DNA of 64,000 nt from Oasisia sp. SBJ-2009 (lineage: Eukaryota; Annelida; Polychaeta; Sabellida; Siboglinidae), in contig OZ024855.1 of the NCBI GenBank assembly GCA_964017155.1, positions 5,874,690 to 5,938,689 on the forward strand. Reading direction: 5' to 3'. This document shows, one piece after another, positions 1 through 11,445 of the stretch. Within the stretch, counting starts at the first letter, position 1. Every line of letters begins with the position of its first letter. Under the pieces are notes generated by a model. The model saw only the letters and a list, made by a program, of their open reading frames with translations, searched no databases and was not told where the DNA came from. A program made the position numbers and the translations under genes.

Positions 1-405
1 TTGGCAGATACCATATGTATTTATTCACAATTAAATTGCTATTATGTTGATGGAGTATCACTTCATTTTGATGATCACGATGATGTCAGTTTCATTAAAT
101 TCACATTATATTAAAAGCAAAGTTAAAAGTTACAAAACATTGTGCAAGCTCATTGCAATGTGGAGTGGTTTCTGCATACTGATAATATTAGTTACCTTGG
201 GTTATATTGTGTGCATTATTTTATAAAAATGTGTACTTATAATTTGCTGAACTGTTGTAATGTATTTAATTTTTAAGCTATTTTACTTGTACACACCCCT
301 GAATTTACTATGTAAAGAAATGAGGTGTTTAAATAAAATTATTATTATATTGACAATGGTAGCCATCAAGGATTTTCACATACATGTATCCATAACTGTA
401 GTCAT
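1..405 (+). repeat. Tail of a fourth zinc-finger unit (U0), downstream flank
   Basis: The first bases match the sequence immediately after the AATAAA signal of the zinc-finger genes at 28445, 33790 and 48710, and the match runs on through the segment ending in 'catgtatccataactgtagt'. The zinc-finger gene of this unit should therefore lie just left of the window. The copy is interrupted at 209-344 by a LINE tail and again from about 408. Seen directly by comparing copies; the gene outside the window is inference. Confidence 0.8.
209..344 (+). mobile_element. Short LINE 3' tail insertion with 7-bp target duplication
   Basis: U1 and U2 read 'gggttatattgacaatgg' at the matching place. Here TTATATT occurs at 202-208 and again at 345-351, with 136 bp between. 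The insert ends in 'gaggtgtttaaataaaatt' followed by an (ATT)n-like tail, typical of CR1/L2-type LINE 3' ends. It is a severely 5'-truncated insertion with a visible target-site duplication and an empty site in other copies. Confidence 0.8.
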
Positions 406-452
406 GTATAGTCAGTTTGAAAAGTGGGTGGACGGGGGACCAATTGATATAC

Positions 453-1820
453 AGCAGTACCTCCGTTCAACGGACCCTCTGATGAGTGGACACCTGCTAT
501 GTCGGGACACTATCTCAATGTACGGACTACTCTACCATGTTAATGTCCCTCTGATGAGTGGACACCTGCTGGACGCGGACAGCGGACAAGATATTTTGGT
601 TTTCATTCCCTGCTAAGGCGGACATCAAGCACTAATTAACAACAAATCGGTCGAAATATTTTATTTACAAAATGGCGGCGGACACCCGGCGGACAGAGCA
701 TCAAATCTTCCCATTTTCAATGAACCAACAACAAACAAATTCTGTCTAATTTACCCAACTGGGAGTGGATAACTGGTTTTATTTATGGCTGGCTATTGTC
801 TTGTGTGTTTTTCTGTGTCACCGGACAATGGGAAAGCCTGTTAACTAATTGCAATCGAGTTTGCAGGCTGAGCTCACAGACACTGGCGCCGGCAGCGCCG
901 ACAACAAACTAAACAATGCCCTGAATTGGAGTTATTTAAATCACTTCTTACTTAGATGACTGAGCATTGAAAGCAGTCTAATAAATACCTACCCTAGGTG
1001 CAATGCATACCCCTTCCCTTGCCTGTCGTTAACATTGTTTATAAGCTTTATTGGAGCTCCCGCGAACAGCTTCGATACCCTATTATCGCCCATCGCATAC
1101 GTTCCAATCTTGTAGAACGAAGTGCAATCCATTCACATCTATCCAAATAATGTCCATCCACGCATCTACACTACATCTGTATGTTTTTTAATGTATGTAC
1201 TTTTTGGCTAAGCATTATTATTTGAGTATATTAGACATGTAAATGAAAAACATGTTCTTGTTATTATCAACAGATGAACGCATGCTGATTTAAATATCTC
1301 CCATCATACCTCTGTCACCATGGCTTAGTTTGGCTCATAAAAAATAAATGCTGTGTTCAAGTTTTACATGTAAAGATTATGTTAGTTGTGTAATAAAATA
1401 TCATATAGATGCTGCTGCTTTTCATGCAAGATATTCTTTGCAACGTATGATAGTTATCAGAAGTTGAAAAAAAAAAATATGCTAATGTTATATCTAGAAC
1501 TCAAGTAAATTACTGAACATTATTTAGTGATCTATAACCATGTCTTCTTTTTAAAACAACAAACTGGAACATACATTTTTATATGAGATTAACATGGATT
1601 TTGTTTGTTATTGTCTTTTTCCTTTTTTGTAACATTATTCACATTTATGGTTTAAAACTTCTCTGTCATAAGTCATAAATTGTGTGCACACACCGCAAAA
1701 TTGGCGTCTAGAGCCAAAAACAGCGACTCAAGAATTCTGTCCCTCTGATGAGGGGACACCTGCAATGTAGGGACACTTTTGCTTGGATACAGGAGTGTCC
1801 GCTAAAGAGAGGGACTGCTG
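453..1820. mobile_element. Non-autonomous TIR element, pogo/Tigger-like ends, TA target
   Basis: The ends are inverted repeats: CAGCAGTACCTC on the left, GAGGGACTGCTG on the right (one mismatch), each flanked by TA (451-452 and 1821-1822). Subterminal blocks 'ctgatgagtggacacctgc' (480 and 551) and 'ctgatgaggggacacctgc' (1746) repeat inside. TA duplication and CAG-starting termini fit Tc1/mariner-pogo superfamily elements. No transposase is seen in the 1.37 kb, so it would be a deletion derivative. The right end abuts a (TA)n tract. Confidence 0.55.
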
Positions 1821-1825
1821 TATAC

Positions 1826-1861
1826 ATATATGTATGCATAATATATAGATATATATGTATA

Positions 1862-1913
<52 letters not shown>

Positions 1914-1980
1914 ATAATATATATTATAATGTCATATATATAATATACATACATACATTATATATACATATATAACTTAT
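1826..1980. repeat. (TA)n-rich microsatellite
   Basis: Imperfect AT/TATG tracts, with pure TA at about 1858-1910. Open frames across it are low complexity and are not genes. Confidence 0.9.
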
Positions 1981-2099
1981 ATATGCATGACCTGAAATAC
2001 ACACTTTTTGGTAAATATAAAACATAATTCATTGTAGGTCTGGTGCTAATTCTAAACTAAAAGAGCCTTTATGTTATGCTATTTATAATAGTTATGTTG

Positions 2100-2625
2100 G
2101 CAACATATAATTTTATTTGAAGAGGGGCCATGGCCCACCCCAATCACTGAACATTTGGGAAATAGACTTTGGACCCAACACTAGCTGCTTGCTTGATTCA
2201 TAGAGTGACAAGATGCAGAGCTTACAGGGGTGCCTGTGTAGGACTTCCCAATCCCATCTTTTGGCAAAGAAATTTGTCAGAAATCCGCTGGTTCCGGCGT
2301 AGGCGATATAAATAGCCACAGGTCGACCAGGCTGCAATCCAAGGGTTGACAGGGCAAAAACAAAAATATATATATATATAATGTGCTTGATGGCTAAGTA
2401 TGAGGACATTTCCTATGCTGACCCCCTCACGCCGAAAAGTGGGGGGACGCGTCACTGATCGACGCCCATGCTGTGCCTGCGTAGAACTTCCGAATCCAAC
2501 AGTCATTTAATTGGGCAAAGAAATTTGCCATCACTCAAATGGGAAATAAGTTACACAAAGTGCAGGAATCCGCCGCTTCTGCCGTAGGCGATAAGCATCA
2601 AGCGGGCAAGGGGTGAAAGTGCAAC
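2100..2625. repeat. Diverged direct repeat pair inside the U0 insertion
   Basis: The block around 2232-2312 (key words 'gcctgtgtaggacttcc', 'gcaaagaaatttg', 'ggcgtaggcgata') recurs in diverged form at 2476-2592 ('gcctgcgtagaacttcc', 'gcaaagaaatttg', 'gccgtaggcgata'). No protein is recognisable. The segment belongs to the 3.65-kb stretch (about 408-4060) that U1-U3 lack at this place. Confidence 0.5.
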
Positions 2626-2710
2626 ACAAATGTCATCATTTAAAATGTGCTTGATGGCTAGCCTAGAGCCTATTAATAATATCAACACAAGGTTGCAAAC
2701 TGATAGAGCC

Positions 2711-3175
2711 CGGCAGCGGCTTACGTTTTCCCGTTAGTTATAGACTTTCCGATTGGCCTTTCTGCGTATGCGCGACACATTTAAAATCATCAGTGTGCAG
2801 CGAAATAACAAACCATTTTTGGTATAAATGCCACGGGCTGTTCGATAACTCTCCTGTGATGACTACTGTGATGAGTTGTCTAACATTTCGTTCAATACAT
2901 TACGGTTTTTTAAATCACTATCACGGATTATGGCGCACTAACAGCAAAACATGCCTCATAACTTGTTTGCCTCGTGTTAATTTGCGATAAATAACTTTGC
3001 TGAGAGGTTATATACATCATAGCGGGCAGCATGTAGTAAATATACCATAAATGCTTTGTCGTTTCACTGCACATTGATGATTTTACAGTTATCGCGCATG
3101 CGCAGCAACGTCAATCGGAATGTTTGTAACGCCTGAAAATGTAAGCGCTACACCGCAACCCGGCAGTTTGATTAC
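2711..3175. mobile_element. MITE-like element with about 65-bp diverged TIRs
   Basis: Left arm (about 2711-2778, with 'ggcttacgttttc', 'ctttccgattgg', 'tgcgtatgcgcga') is the imperfect inverse of the right arm (about 3092-3160, with 'tcgcgcatgcgcagcaacg', 'caatcggaatg', 'gaaaatgtaagcgc'). The interior has no coding signal. No clean target duplication was found, so the ends are approximate. Confidence 0.5.
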
Positions 3176-3240
3176 TTACTAAAGTAAGATCAAGTTGCGC
3201 GCTGTGGCCAGCCAAGCAATTTATCTAGCCGATTTTCTAA

Positions 3241-3390
3241 GAGAGAGTAAGAGTAACTTTATTCGCAACGCAATATGTACAAGAACAACATAAGCAAAAT
3301 AATAAATTGTCAGTTTGTTGCACTACATGGCTGTCACTTGGCTAAAAGCCGTCTTCCAGTGACACCATCATCATTGAAAATAACCATCGT
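3241..3390 (-). mobile_element. LINE 3' tail fragment
   Basis: Read on the minus strand this contains the stem-loop 'ggcttttagcc' and ends 'cgaataaagttactctta', the look of a LINE 3' UTR. The same 'gcactgcatggatgtca..' / 'gtacaagaac' words recur at 6310-6402, and the stem-loop word borders several (TA)n tracts. Clade not determined. Confidence 0.5.
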
Positions 3391-4059
3391 TACTATAGAT
3401 ATACAATACACACCTGTGGACTAGTATTACAACACAATTAATACAACAGGAGAATTGTTAAAGTAAAATAAAATTGCTCATAATGTTAGACATCACCAAG
3501 ATTGTACTAATAAGATGAATTAATAAAGTATACATGTTTGTCACTGTTTCTGATGATATCTGAGACGCTTGAACCAAATAGGTAAATTAGTATAAATATG
3601 TTTTAATGTTAAAAATGTAAAAAGCATAGATAAGCATGGATGAATCCAAACAAGATTTAGCAAGACTTAGGCAAGTTATGAGTATGAAATAAAACACTGT
3701 AGTAAGTAGCAACTTAATTGCAATCTTGACATCTAGGATTTAAACATATTACTTGACTTTTGTAAGTGTCTAAGTAAAAAACACGTAACATACGTTTAAA
3801 CTTCGACCTGTGATTAACGTATCCTATTTGTGGGTGGTCGGGTTATTTAATGGGTGGTCGGAACTTCATTTCGCGAGTTTATTGTGTAGCTAGTCCTACG
3901 TAGCGGCTTTTAAGAGAGAGGATTGTTGAGTCAATCTATACGCCTCGCAATTTTTCTGAACTGAAAAGTGGTTGGGGGGACAATACCTATGCTGTCCCCC
4001 CACCCTGAAAAGTGGGGGTGAACGCGTCCCCCCCCCGTCCCCCACCGATCGACGCCCGT
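3391..4059. other. Intergenic stretch, no gene seen
   Basis: AT-rich DNA, then a C-rich block around 3975-4060 ('gtccccccaccctgaaaag') resembling the block at 2425-2465 and the words at 418-440. No open frame with recognisable content. It ends at the right edge of the insertion relative to U1-U3: 'actatagtc' at about 4061 resumes the flank that broke off after 'actgtagtc' near 405. Confidence 0.6.
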
Positions 4060-4954
4060 GACTATAGTCGACAATGCATTTGTTCTAAGGTATTTGATGA
4101 TCAATCAATCATTTGTACGTTAATCCATATGAATGAATATGTATGCAACAATGTAGTCATCAATTTATATGTTCGAATGTGCTTTATATAGCTTACTCCA
4201 TGTGAATGAAAATGTATACATGAATGTTATCAGAAACCTATTTGTTGTAAGGGTTAGTCTAGATTACTCAACAAAGTGTTTGTTTAATTAATCGTCATGT
4301 CATTAATATTAGATAGTAAGCAATAAAATCATTGTCTCTTGAGTCATGACTCTGCAGAGAGTAGCCTATGAGTCCTGTTTCCCTACAGGGAAGTTGTCAC
4401 AATCTTTGAAACATCGTCAAACCAAGATTAATTATTGATTTCTCATAAGCACATACACTTACATATGTGCAGTAAAACTTTATTTAAAAAAACTGATAAT
4501 TATTCGTCTAAATAGTAAATATCAACCGAGTATCTGCCCTGGCTAAATGCATGTGGGACTGGCGTTAGTAAGATATACACTCTCTGAGTACTAGACTATC
4601 CTTTCCGCTAAGTTACGCAGCCGAGTGAGATCAGAACTAAACAAGACCAAGCCTAAGGGGAGTATATTTAAGCGAGACAATACATGAAACTAAGCTTCAG
4701 CTGGTGTATCTTCGACTTCACGTTGAATGTCCGCTCAGTGGTGTCATCTAACGGCAACAAGAGTCAAACTACAGATGACGGATGAAACTACGTACGCTCA
4801 TGGATGTAACCGGCTGCACACTAAAATGCAATCTCTGACGGCGTAGCCAGGGTATTAAACAAATAAACTGCCATGGCCTCTTCAACATTCTCAGCGATTG
4901 TGTAGTTCAACCTCATGACCATATTATCATCATTGACAGTATGGGTGTAGTTCA
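4060..4954 (+). repeat. U0 downstream flank, continued
   Basis: Colinear with 28918-29507, 34263-35100 and 49169-50091: shared words include 'catttgttcta', 'gttagtct', 'cagccgagtgagatcagaac' and 'aacaagaccaagcct'. No gene of its own. From about 4790 it shows the words 'aaccggctg', 'atgcaatctct' and 'gcgtagcc', which also occur at 20912-20955 and 40234-40282, so the pseudogene that follows probably carries transposon end sequence upstream. Confidence 0.7.
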
Positions 4955-6027
4955 ATGTATGAAAAAAGTCCAGGCATGAAGAAGATCATCAACTTCAAGG
5001 ATGCATTTGTGAAGAGAATTACAAGGATGGTGAAACCGTACGATGAGGGGCGCATCATATATGACCGCTATGATATCGCTCAAACACTGAAACTGAAGAC
5101 GAGGGCCAAGCGAGCACAGGGAAGGGAGATGGAGTTTGCGATCAATGACGATTCAGACATTGCTAAGATTACCCCTAAAGAGCTGCTCTCTGCCTTAAAG
5201 ACAAAGGCGCTCGTCTCCAACATTCTTGGTAATGCCGTACTGGAGGAATACAAAGGATCGAAGAAAAGGTGGTGGTCGCTCACGGACGACTTCGTGCATT
5301 CACCAAGCTCAATTTCCTCTCTGGAAAAGGCGACAAATATCGTTCGATCGATCAACATTTGTGAGCGTGTGAGTGTCATTGGGCGAGAGAAGTGTCAAAG
5401 TCTGATTGGTTTCCATAACTTCACAGGTGTAGACTGGGGAGGGAAATGTGTTGGCATCTCAAAGAAGAGTTGGATTACTTCGCACCTATCCTTGCCGAAT
5501 GATGACCCCGTCGTCTCTGCCTTCCAACTCCTTGGCGAAGGGGTGCTCACAAACCATGAGCTCGTGGACGGTGAGCTGCCCGAAGAAGTGCGGCCCATCG
5601 AGAAGTTTGTTTGCTCAGTATACAGCTCTGGGGGTGCAACTACCATATCAGCTTTGCGTTGGGAACTGTTCAGGTCCAGTAATCTGGAGGACGAGAAGCT
5701 TCCTCCAACCAGAGCAACACGGATGCCCATATCTTACGCACCAACGTTGTGACTATGAGGGACAAAAGCTATACAACACCACACCCATGCCTACTGCCGT
5801 TAGAAGAAAATGGATGGATACTTGCCGGGGACGAGTATGTCTCCGTCGGGTATCTCTACAAACCAGCACCAGTTGCCGTCTTGGAATGTGGTTGCAAGAC
5901 ATCTCGCAAGGGTCACTGTTCATGCAAGAAGAACAACCTCCCCTGCACTGCTCTCTGCAAATGCCACAATTCTGATTGCAGCAACCTTGCTGTCTACATG
6001 ATGATAGCAGATGAAGATGATGTGTGA
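4955..6027 (+). pseudogene. C-terminal part of a transposon-like multicopy protein
   Basis: An open frame 4955-5752 (265 codons) is followed without a gap by a second frame 5749-6027. Together they look like the C-terminal half of a large protein family I recall as highly multicopy in fish and invertebrate genomes. Visible landmarks: YDRYDIAQTLK and a lysine-rich stretch, DIAKITPKELL, FHNFTGVDWGGK (position of the family's 'aGaDnT' block), IEKFVCSVY, LRWELFRS, LPPTRA, then a proline-rich PAPVAVLECGCK and a Cys-rich tail CSCKKNNLPCTALCKCHNSDC. The middle of the family protein is missing and a frameshift separates the two parts, so this is a broken copy. Related pieces lie at 35105 and 50092, always about 1.5 kb downstream of a zinc-finger gene. 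Family function is unknown to me; its multicopy nature and TIR context at 8018 suggest a transposase. Confidence 0.7.
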
Positions 6028-6360
6028 CTGTTGCAGGTGGATGAACAAGGATGATACTATCAGAAGATTGTGTACCACTTATTTCATTCACTAAGTGTTC
6101 GACATGGCATGTTCCATGATACGTGTGTTGTATATGTATGTTTAAAACTCTAACCTTCAACATTTTTTTTTTCGCCCAAAAGTATTATCTTATTTAATGT
6201 GTTGTCTGTGTATCTCCCTGTAGGTGTTTCATGACAAACTTAATAGGGTGCCTGACATGCATTGCAGGTCACTATTGGTAGTTACTTCTATTTGCTTATT
6301 TGTATTAAAATGTACAAGAACAAAAGGAGAGCATATAAATATTATAACTTTCAGCGTATT

Positions 6361-6595
<235 letters not shown>

Positions 6596-6612
6596 AGTGA
6601 GGGCTCTTAATG

Positions 6613-7400
6613 TCAGAAAAGGCCATAAATTTTCATTGCTGGACAAAAGCATGAAATTTGGCACAGATGAACTTGATACCATACTATTTCAGAATTTTGA
6701 TGGAAGCAATCTGAGATGTTGATGCTTCCACCACTTTTTGCAATATTCAAAATGGCTGCCATCGAAAATAAAAAACTTGCTTTTCCATATTTCATGAACA
6801 GTTTCACATAAAATGTTTCTTTTTGGCTTAATATATACATTTTCTGGTCTTCTAATTTCAAATATGGTGCATTTTGACTTATTCTACATTTATATCCGCC
6901 ATTTTTAAAGATGGCGGCCATATTCACTAATGTTGCTATATCTTATAAAATATGGCACTTAGAGTCGTTATTTTGGTATCAATGTATAGGTAAGTTGATG
7001 GCGATTTTAAATTTATCAAACATTTCACGCGTGACCTTAATTTGACCTTCACAACTGCCATTTAACAAAAATGGCGGCTGTAAAATCGACTAGTTTATGT
7101 ATCTTTAAAACGAGATATTTAGAGGGATGCTATACGGACACTTTTTCAATACATATGTATATTGGGGTAGCTATTTTAAATATTTTATTTTTTGACCTTG
7201 ACTGACATTCACATTCGCCGTTTTTCAAGATGGTGACCCTCAAAACTAATTTCGTTATATCGTGTGAACTTTACCATCTAGAATGGATACATGTATACCA
7301 TGATATAAGTGAGTGGTTAGGGTTTACAATTTAATGAAACATTTAGCATTTGACCGTCACTGACCTTCATATCCGCCATTTTACCAAGCAAACAATATAG
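6613..7400 (+). repeat. Left inverted-repeat arm with about 159-bp phased palindromes
   Basis: Palindromic words of type CCGCCAT-N-ATGGCGG are centred at about 6744, 6906, 7065, 7225 and 7383 (the last a half site). Between them the text alternates related blocks ('tgaccttaatttgacc', 'tatggcacttagagtcg', 'ggatgctatacggac'). The outer part (6629-6830) is the inverse of 11145-11340. Confidence 0.75.
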
Positions 7401-8017
7401 GTTTACTATGCGCTTACTGACATTGGCCAACATCATATTCGCAAGGTGACGCCCCGAGCGACGAACGCAATGCATCGTGGTATTCGAGCGGCGTAAGTAT
7501 TTGTACTGACGGCTTAGAAACAATAATATCGGTTTATTACATTTCCTATCACAGTAATGTTACCATGTTCTTTGTAAAAAGAAGTAAATATATTTCACGA
7601 TCAATACATCCACTTAGTAACCAAAAAAATTGGATAACTTAATTGAATTAGAATCAAACAGGCGACCGGTGGCGATGTAAAGTACACGCCGCCGTTTCGG
7701 TAGCGGCTGCGTGCACGTGTTCATTACGTTCGCGTGGTCAGCAATTGTGCAAGTACCATATAAACTGATGGACAATAAATGTGGATGTATCATTGTATCT
7801 CTTCAGAAACACAAATTATTGTTATCTCGTTGCATACTGCCAAACATAATTATATTTATTTACAAGTGTCCCAAACCATAATTGTGTATCAGAAAATAAA
7901 ACATTTGCAATATTTTAAGGCTATTCCATAAGATAATAAATAAGGTAATATAACCCTTGATTTTGCAGGACGTGTGTGTTATGGTCGGAGTAGAGTGATG
8001 TGTCCAGAGTAGGAGTC

Positions 8018-10154
8018 ATGGCCAGGAGGAACTATATGGATACAACAGATGACAAGAAATTGTTTGAATGGTCATTGTGTTGCTTATGCCAAAGCCTATA
8101 AAAAGAAGGTCTTCGGTGTCCAGCCAGTCATCCGCAATATCATTCAGCATATGACACTCTAGAGAAGGACATCACTGATTTTGAGTCAATCAATGCATTG
8201 CCAGATGGCATTAAACTTACATATTTGAATGATGGAAGTGGTATTGCCAACATTTTGCTTGCTAATAATGCTCAGTATCACAAATCCTGTCGATCAAATT
8301 ACAATGGCAATATGTGCAAAAGAGAAAGTTGCAAGAGGGTATCTCAATCGCAAACTCCACCCAGTCCAAAAAAGACTCGCTCCAGTTTCAATGCCAGTTT
8401 CGATCGCATGGTGCCAGCATGTGTCATGTGTGGGAGAAGGCAGGATCTTCATATGGCAAAGACTAACGATATGGATAAAACGTTGAGATCTTGTGCTCAA
8501 GAAGCCGGTGACTGGGAGTTATATGCTAAGCTGCAGACATCATCAGATGCACATGCGTCTGATGTGTACTATCACAGTGTGTGCTTAACCAATCTCAGAA
8601 ACGCTGCTAGATCTGCAGCTAGAGCAAAGGTGTCTTTTAATGCTAAGGATTCGTGTTACCGTGATTCATTCGATGAACTGGTGATGGCTCAATTAGCGGC
8701 ATATGTTATTGAATCAAACCGTGTGTTGCCAGTAAATGAACTTGCGTATATGTAGTACTATGCACCGCCAACAGAGGAAAGACCTAGGTAAACCAGTCAC
8801 CTCGAAGATCCATTTAAAGAGATTCGCAGAACACTTGGTCACAATGGCTCCCGAAGAGCTGAAGGTAGAAGGAGAAGGGCCAGGACGTGGGCATATGACA
8901 TGCATTGCACACAAGCGAACTGTCGGCGAAGCTTTGAAGTCAGATTATGAACAGAATAGGCAAGATGCTTGCAATATCGTCAAGGCAGCTCTTAATATCA
9001 GAGACCGTATTATTGCATCATCTCAAATACCATTCAATGGACATTTCGGGACAGATTGCTTACAATCCACCATCCCTGAAACGTTGTTGACGTTCATGAA
9101 ACTGGAACTACAAGGACCGGCCTGTTTGGGCGCCGGTTCTGAAGGTATCAACAAACAGAGGTCGAACGTTGCATGCACGCTCTCTCACTTGATAATGTTC
9201 AACACGGTAAAGCGGGAAGTCCCCGGCAAAACAGTGATGCGTCACAACAAAACTCGAGAGATGTCTTTCCCGCTATATGTCGGATTGAAAATAAACACTG
9301 ACGCCAAGCTCAAGCATCTCATCATCAACTTCGAGAAGCTAGGACTGTGCATCTCGTACAAAAGAGAGAGGGAGATCAACAGAGCGTTTGCAATCGGAGT
9401 GAGTGAACGGATAAAGCAGGAGGGAATCGTTGTTCCTACCAACATGAGAAGAAATGTATTCACGACCACTGATCTTGACAACACCGACCAGCACAAAAGG
9501 TCTAACCTATCAAAGGAGGAATTTCACGGAGCGCTGATTACCATTACCAACCACCTATCATACAACAACCAGGGTGAACCACGAGAACCAATAAATTTCG
9601 ACGATACTGATCTCTCATCCAAGCCAGAACTTCCCGCATCCTATTCAGTTGTTCCCCCTGCACAACCTGATGCAAAAGCGGATGTACTACTTTCGCGCAG
9701 TGAGCATCCTGTGCGGCCTAGTCATGACAAAATTGCATGTGCCTTTGTCAAGGACGAAGCTTGGATAACCGAAGCTGCAATATTGATCACCCACAATGAG
9801 CTGAAACCTGGTGACGTCGTAACCTGGGCAGGTTTTAACTCTACCTTGCAATCCGATGATAATGTGAAGCCAAGAGCCAACATTGGAATCTTGCCTCTCT
9901 TTCCAGACAAAGCAGCTTCTGTCGCGATGGTCAAGCACTCCCTGCTTCTCGGAAAGTCGTTGACTGATTATCTGAATCCCGGACAAACACCTGTGCAAGA
10001 CTGTTCTAGACGACGCCAGCAAAGCGTGTGCTCTCCTCCACCACTGTGGATATGGAAAGGCGTGCAGAGGAAACTGTAAATGTGCCAGAGCAGGAATCAA
10101 GTGCACTATTCTGTGTAACTGTAAAGGCGGGTGCATCAACAACGATGGAGTGTA
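8018..10154 (+). pseudogene. Decayed transposase-like gene of the 9.1-kb TIR element
   Basis: Coding similarity can be followed in steps. ATG 8018 gives a frame with CLCQSL, then TAA at 8099, then continues in the same frame (LRCPASH, YDTLEKDI, ALPDGIKL, NAQYHKSCRSNYNG, CVMCGRRQDL, VYYHSVCLTNLR) to a TAG at 8753. The reading then continues in the frame beginning 8736, 447 codons (IHLKRF, FNGHFGTDC, LSHLIMFNT, RETPLP-like REMSFPLYVGLK, LGLCISY, FTTTDLDNTDQ, EEFHGALITI, LPLFPDKAASVAMVKH, YLNPGQTPV). At about 9998 the text jumps to a Cys-rich tail (CKTV.. CGYGKACRGNCKCA.. KCTILCNC) in another frame, ending with TAA at 10152-10154. About 300-400 residues known from the family between PGQTPV and the Cys-rich tail are absent. 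It is the same family as 4955-6027 but a different deletion form. N-terminal Cys/His pairs suggest a zinc-binding domain. No catalytic triad can be pointed out. Confidence 0.75.
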
Positions 10155-10379
10155 AGCTATGTGATGCTACACATACGGACATCTGTGACTGATGTTACGC
10201 CCTACGTCATGATCTGAAGGATATTCTTTTCACCGATTTGAATTAAACTTCATGTTTTCTACCACGACATATTTGTTTTAACTTTATAATTATCATAATG
10301 TGATATGCATTGCCTACATCATATTCCATGACAGAGTCAGCACCACTTGCGCTGTACATGTAGCTTTGATATCGATTCT

Positions 10380-11366
10380 ATGTGGTAAAGTTCACAGGAT
10401 ATAGCGACATTAGCTTTGACGGCCACCATCTTGGAAAATGGCGAATGTAAATGTCGGTCAAGGTCAAAAAGTTAAATATTTAAAATAGCTACCCCCAACA
10501 TACGTATATTTTGACAAAACTGTCCATATAACATCCTTCCAAATAAATTGTTTAAAAAATATGTAAGCAATTCGATTTTGCATGCGCCATTTTATTAAAT
10601 GGCGGTTGTGAAGGTCACATTAATGTCAGGTGTAAAATGTTTGACGAATTTGAAATCGCTATCCAGGTACCTATAGATTGATACCAAAATCAAGACTCTA
10701 GGTGCCATATTTGATAAGATATAGCAACATTAATTAATACGGCCGCCATCTTTAAAAATGGCGGATGTGAATGTCGGTCAAGGTCAAGAAGTAAAATATT
10801 TAAAATATCTACTCCAATATATGTATATATTGAAAAAGTGTCCGTATAGCATCCCTCCAAATATCTCCTTTTAAAGATATATAAATAATTCGATTTTACA
10901 GCCGCCATTTTATTAAATGGCGGTTATGAAGGTCAAATTAAGGTCAGATGTGAAATGTTTGATATATTTGAAATCGCTATCCACTTATCTATACACTGAT
11001 GCCAAAATAACGACTCTAAGTATCATACTGTATCAGATATAGCAACATTAGTTAATACGGCCGCCATCTTTAAAAATGGCGGATGTGAATGTCGGATAAG
11101 TCTAAATATACCATACTTGGAATTATAATACCCGGATATGTATACATTAAGCTTAATGTTAATGTCTTAAGTGAAACTGTTCATGAAATATGGAAAAGCA
11201 AGTTTTTTATTTTCGATGGCAGCCATTTTGAATATTGCAAAAAATGGTGGAAGCATCAAAATCTCAGATTGCTTCCATCAAAATTCTGAAATAGTATGGC
11301 ATGGAGGTCATCTGTGCCAAATTTCGTGCTTTTGTCCAGATGTGAAAATGTATTACATTTAACAAG
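10380..11366 (-). repeat. Right inverted-repeat arm with about 159-bp phased palindromes
   Basis: Palindromes CCGCCATCTTTAAAAATGGC-type are centred near 10433, 10594, 10753, 10912, 11071 and 11234. The two block types alternate, so the true period is about 318 bp. The outer part pairs with 6629-6830 and stops where the LINE 3' end begins. Confidence 0.8.
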
Positions 11367-11445
11367 ATTGCCACCTAGAGAATCAACTCTAGATGGCAGG
11401 TGGACAAGGAAGCCGTTTGGCTTATCGAGAGTCCAACCTATCTAT

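Noticed and set aside
2113..2506. Overlapping minus-strand frames of 94-98 residues
   Set aside because: They lie in a diverged repeated non-coding segment; the two repeats do not conserve the reading.
4560..4665. Words resembling 5S rRNA ('gatctcactcgg..gct' on the minus strand), also at 29425, 34770 and 49690
   Set aside because: Only scattered similarity; the internal control region is not intact. At most a SINE relic; not called as an RNA gene.
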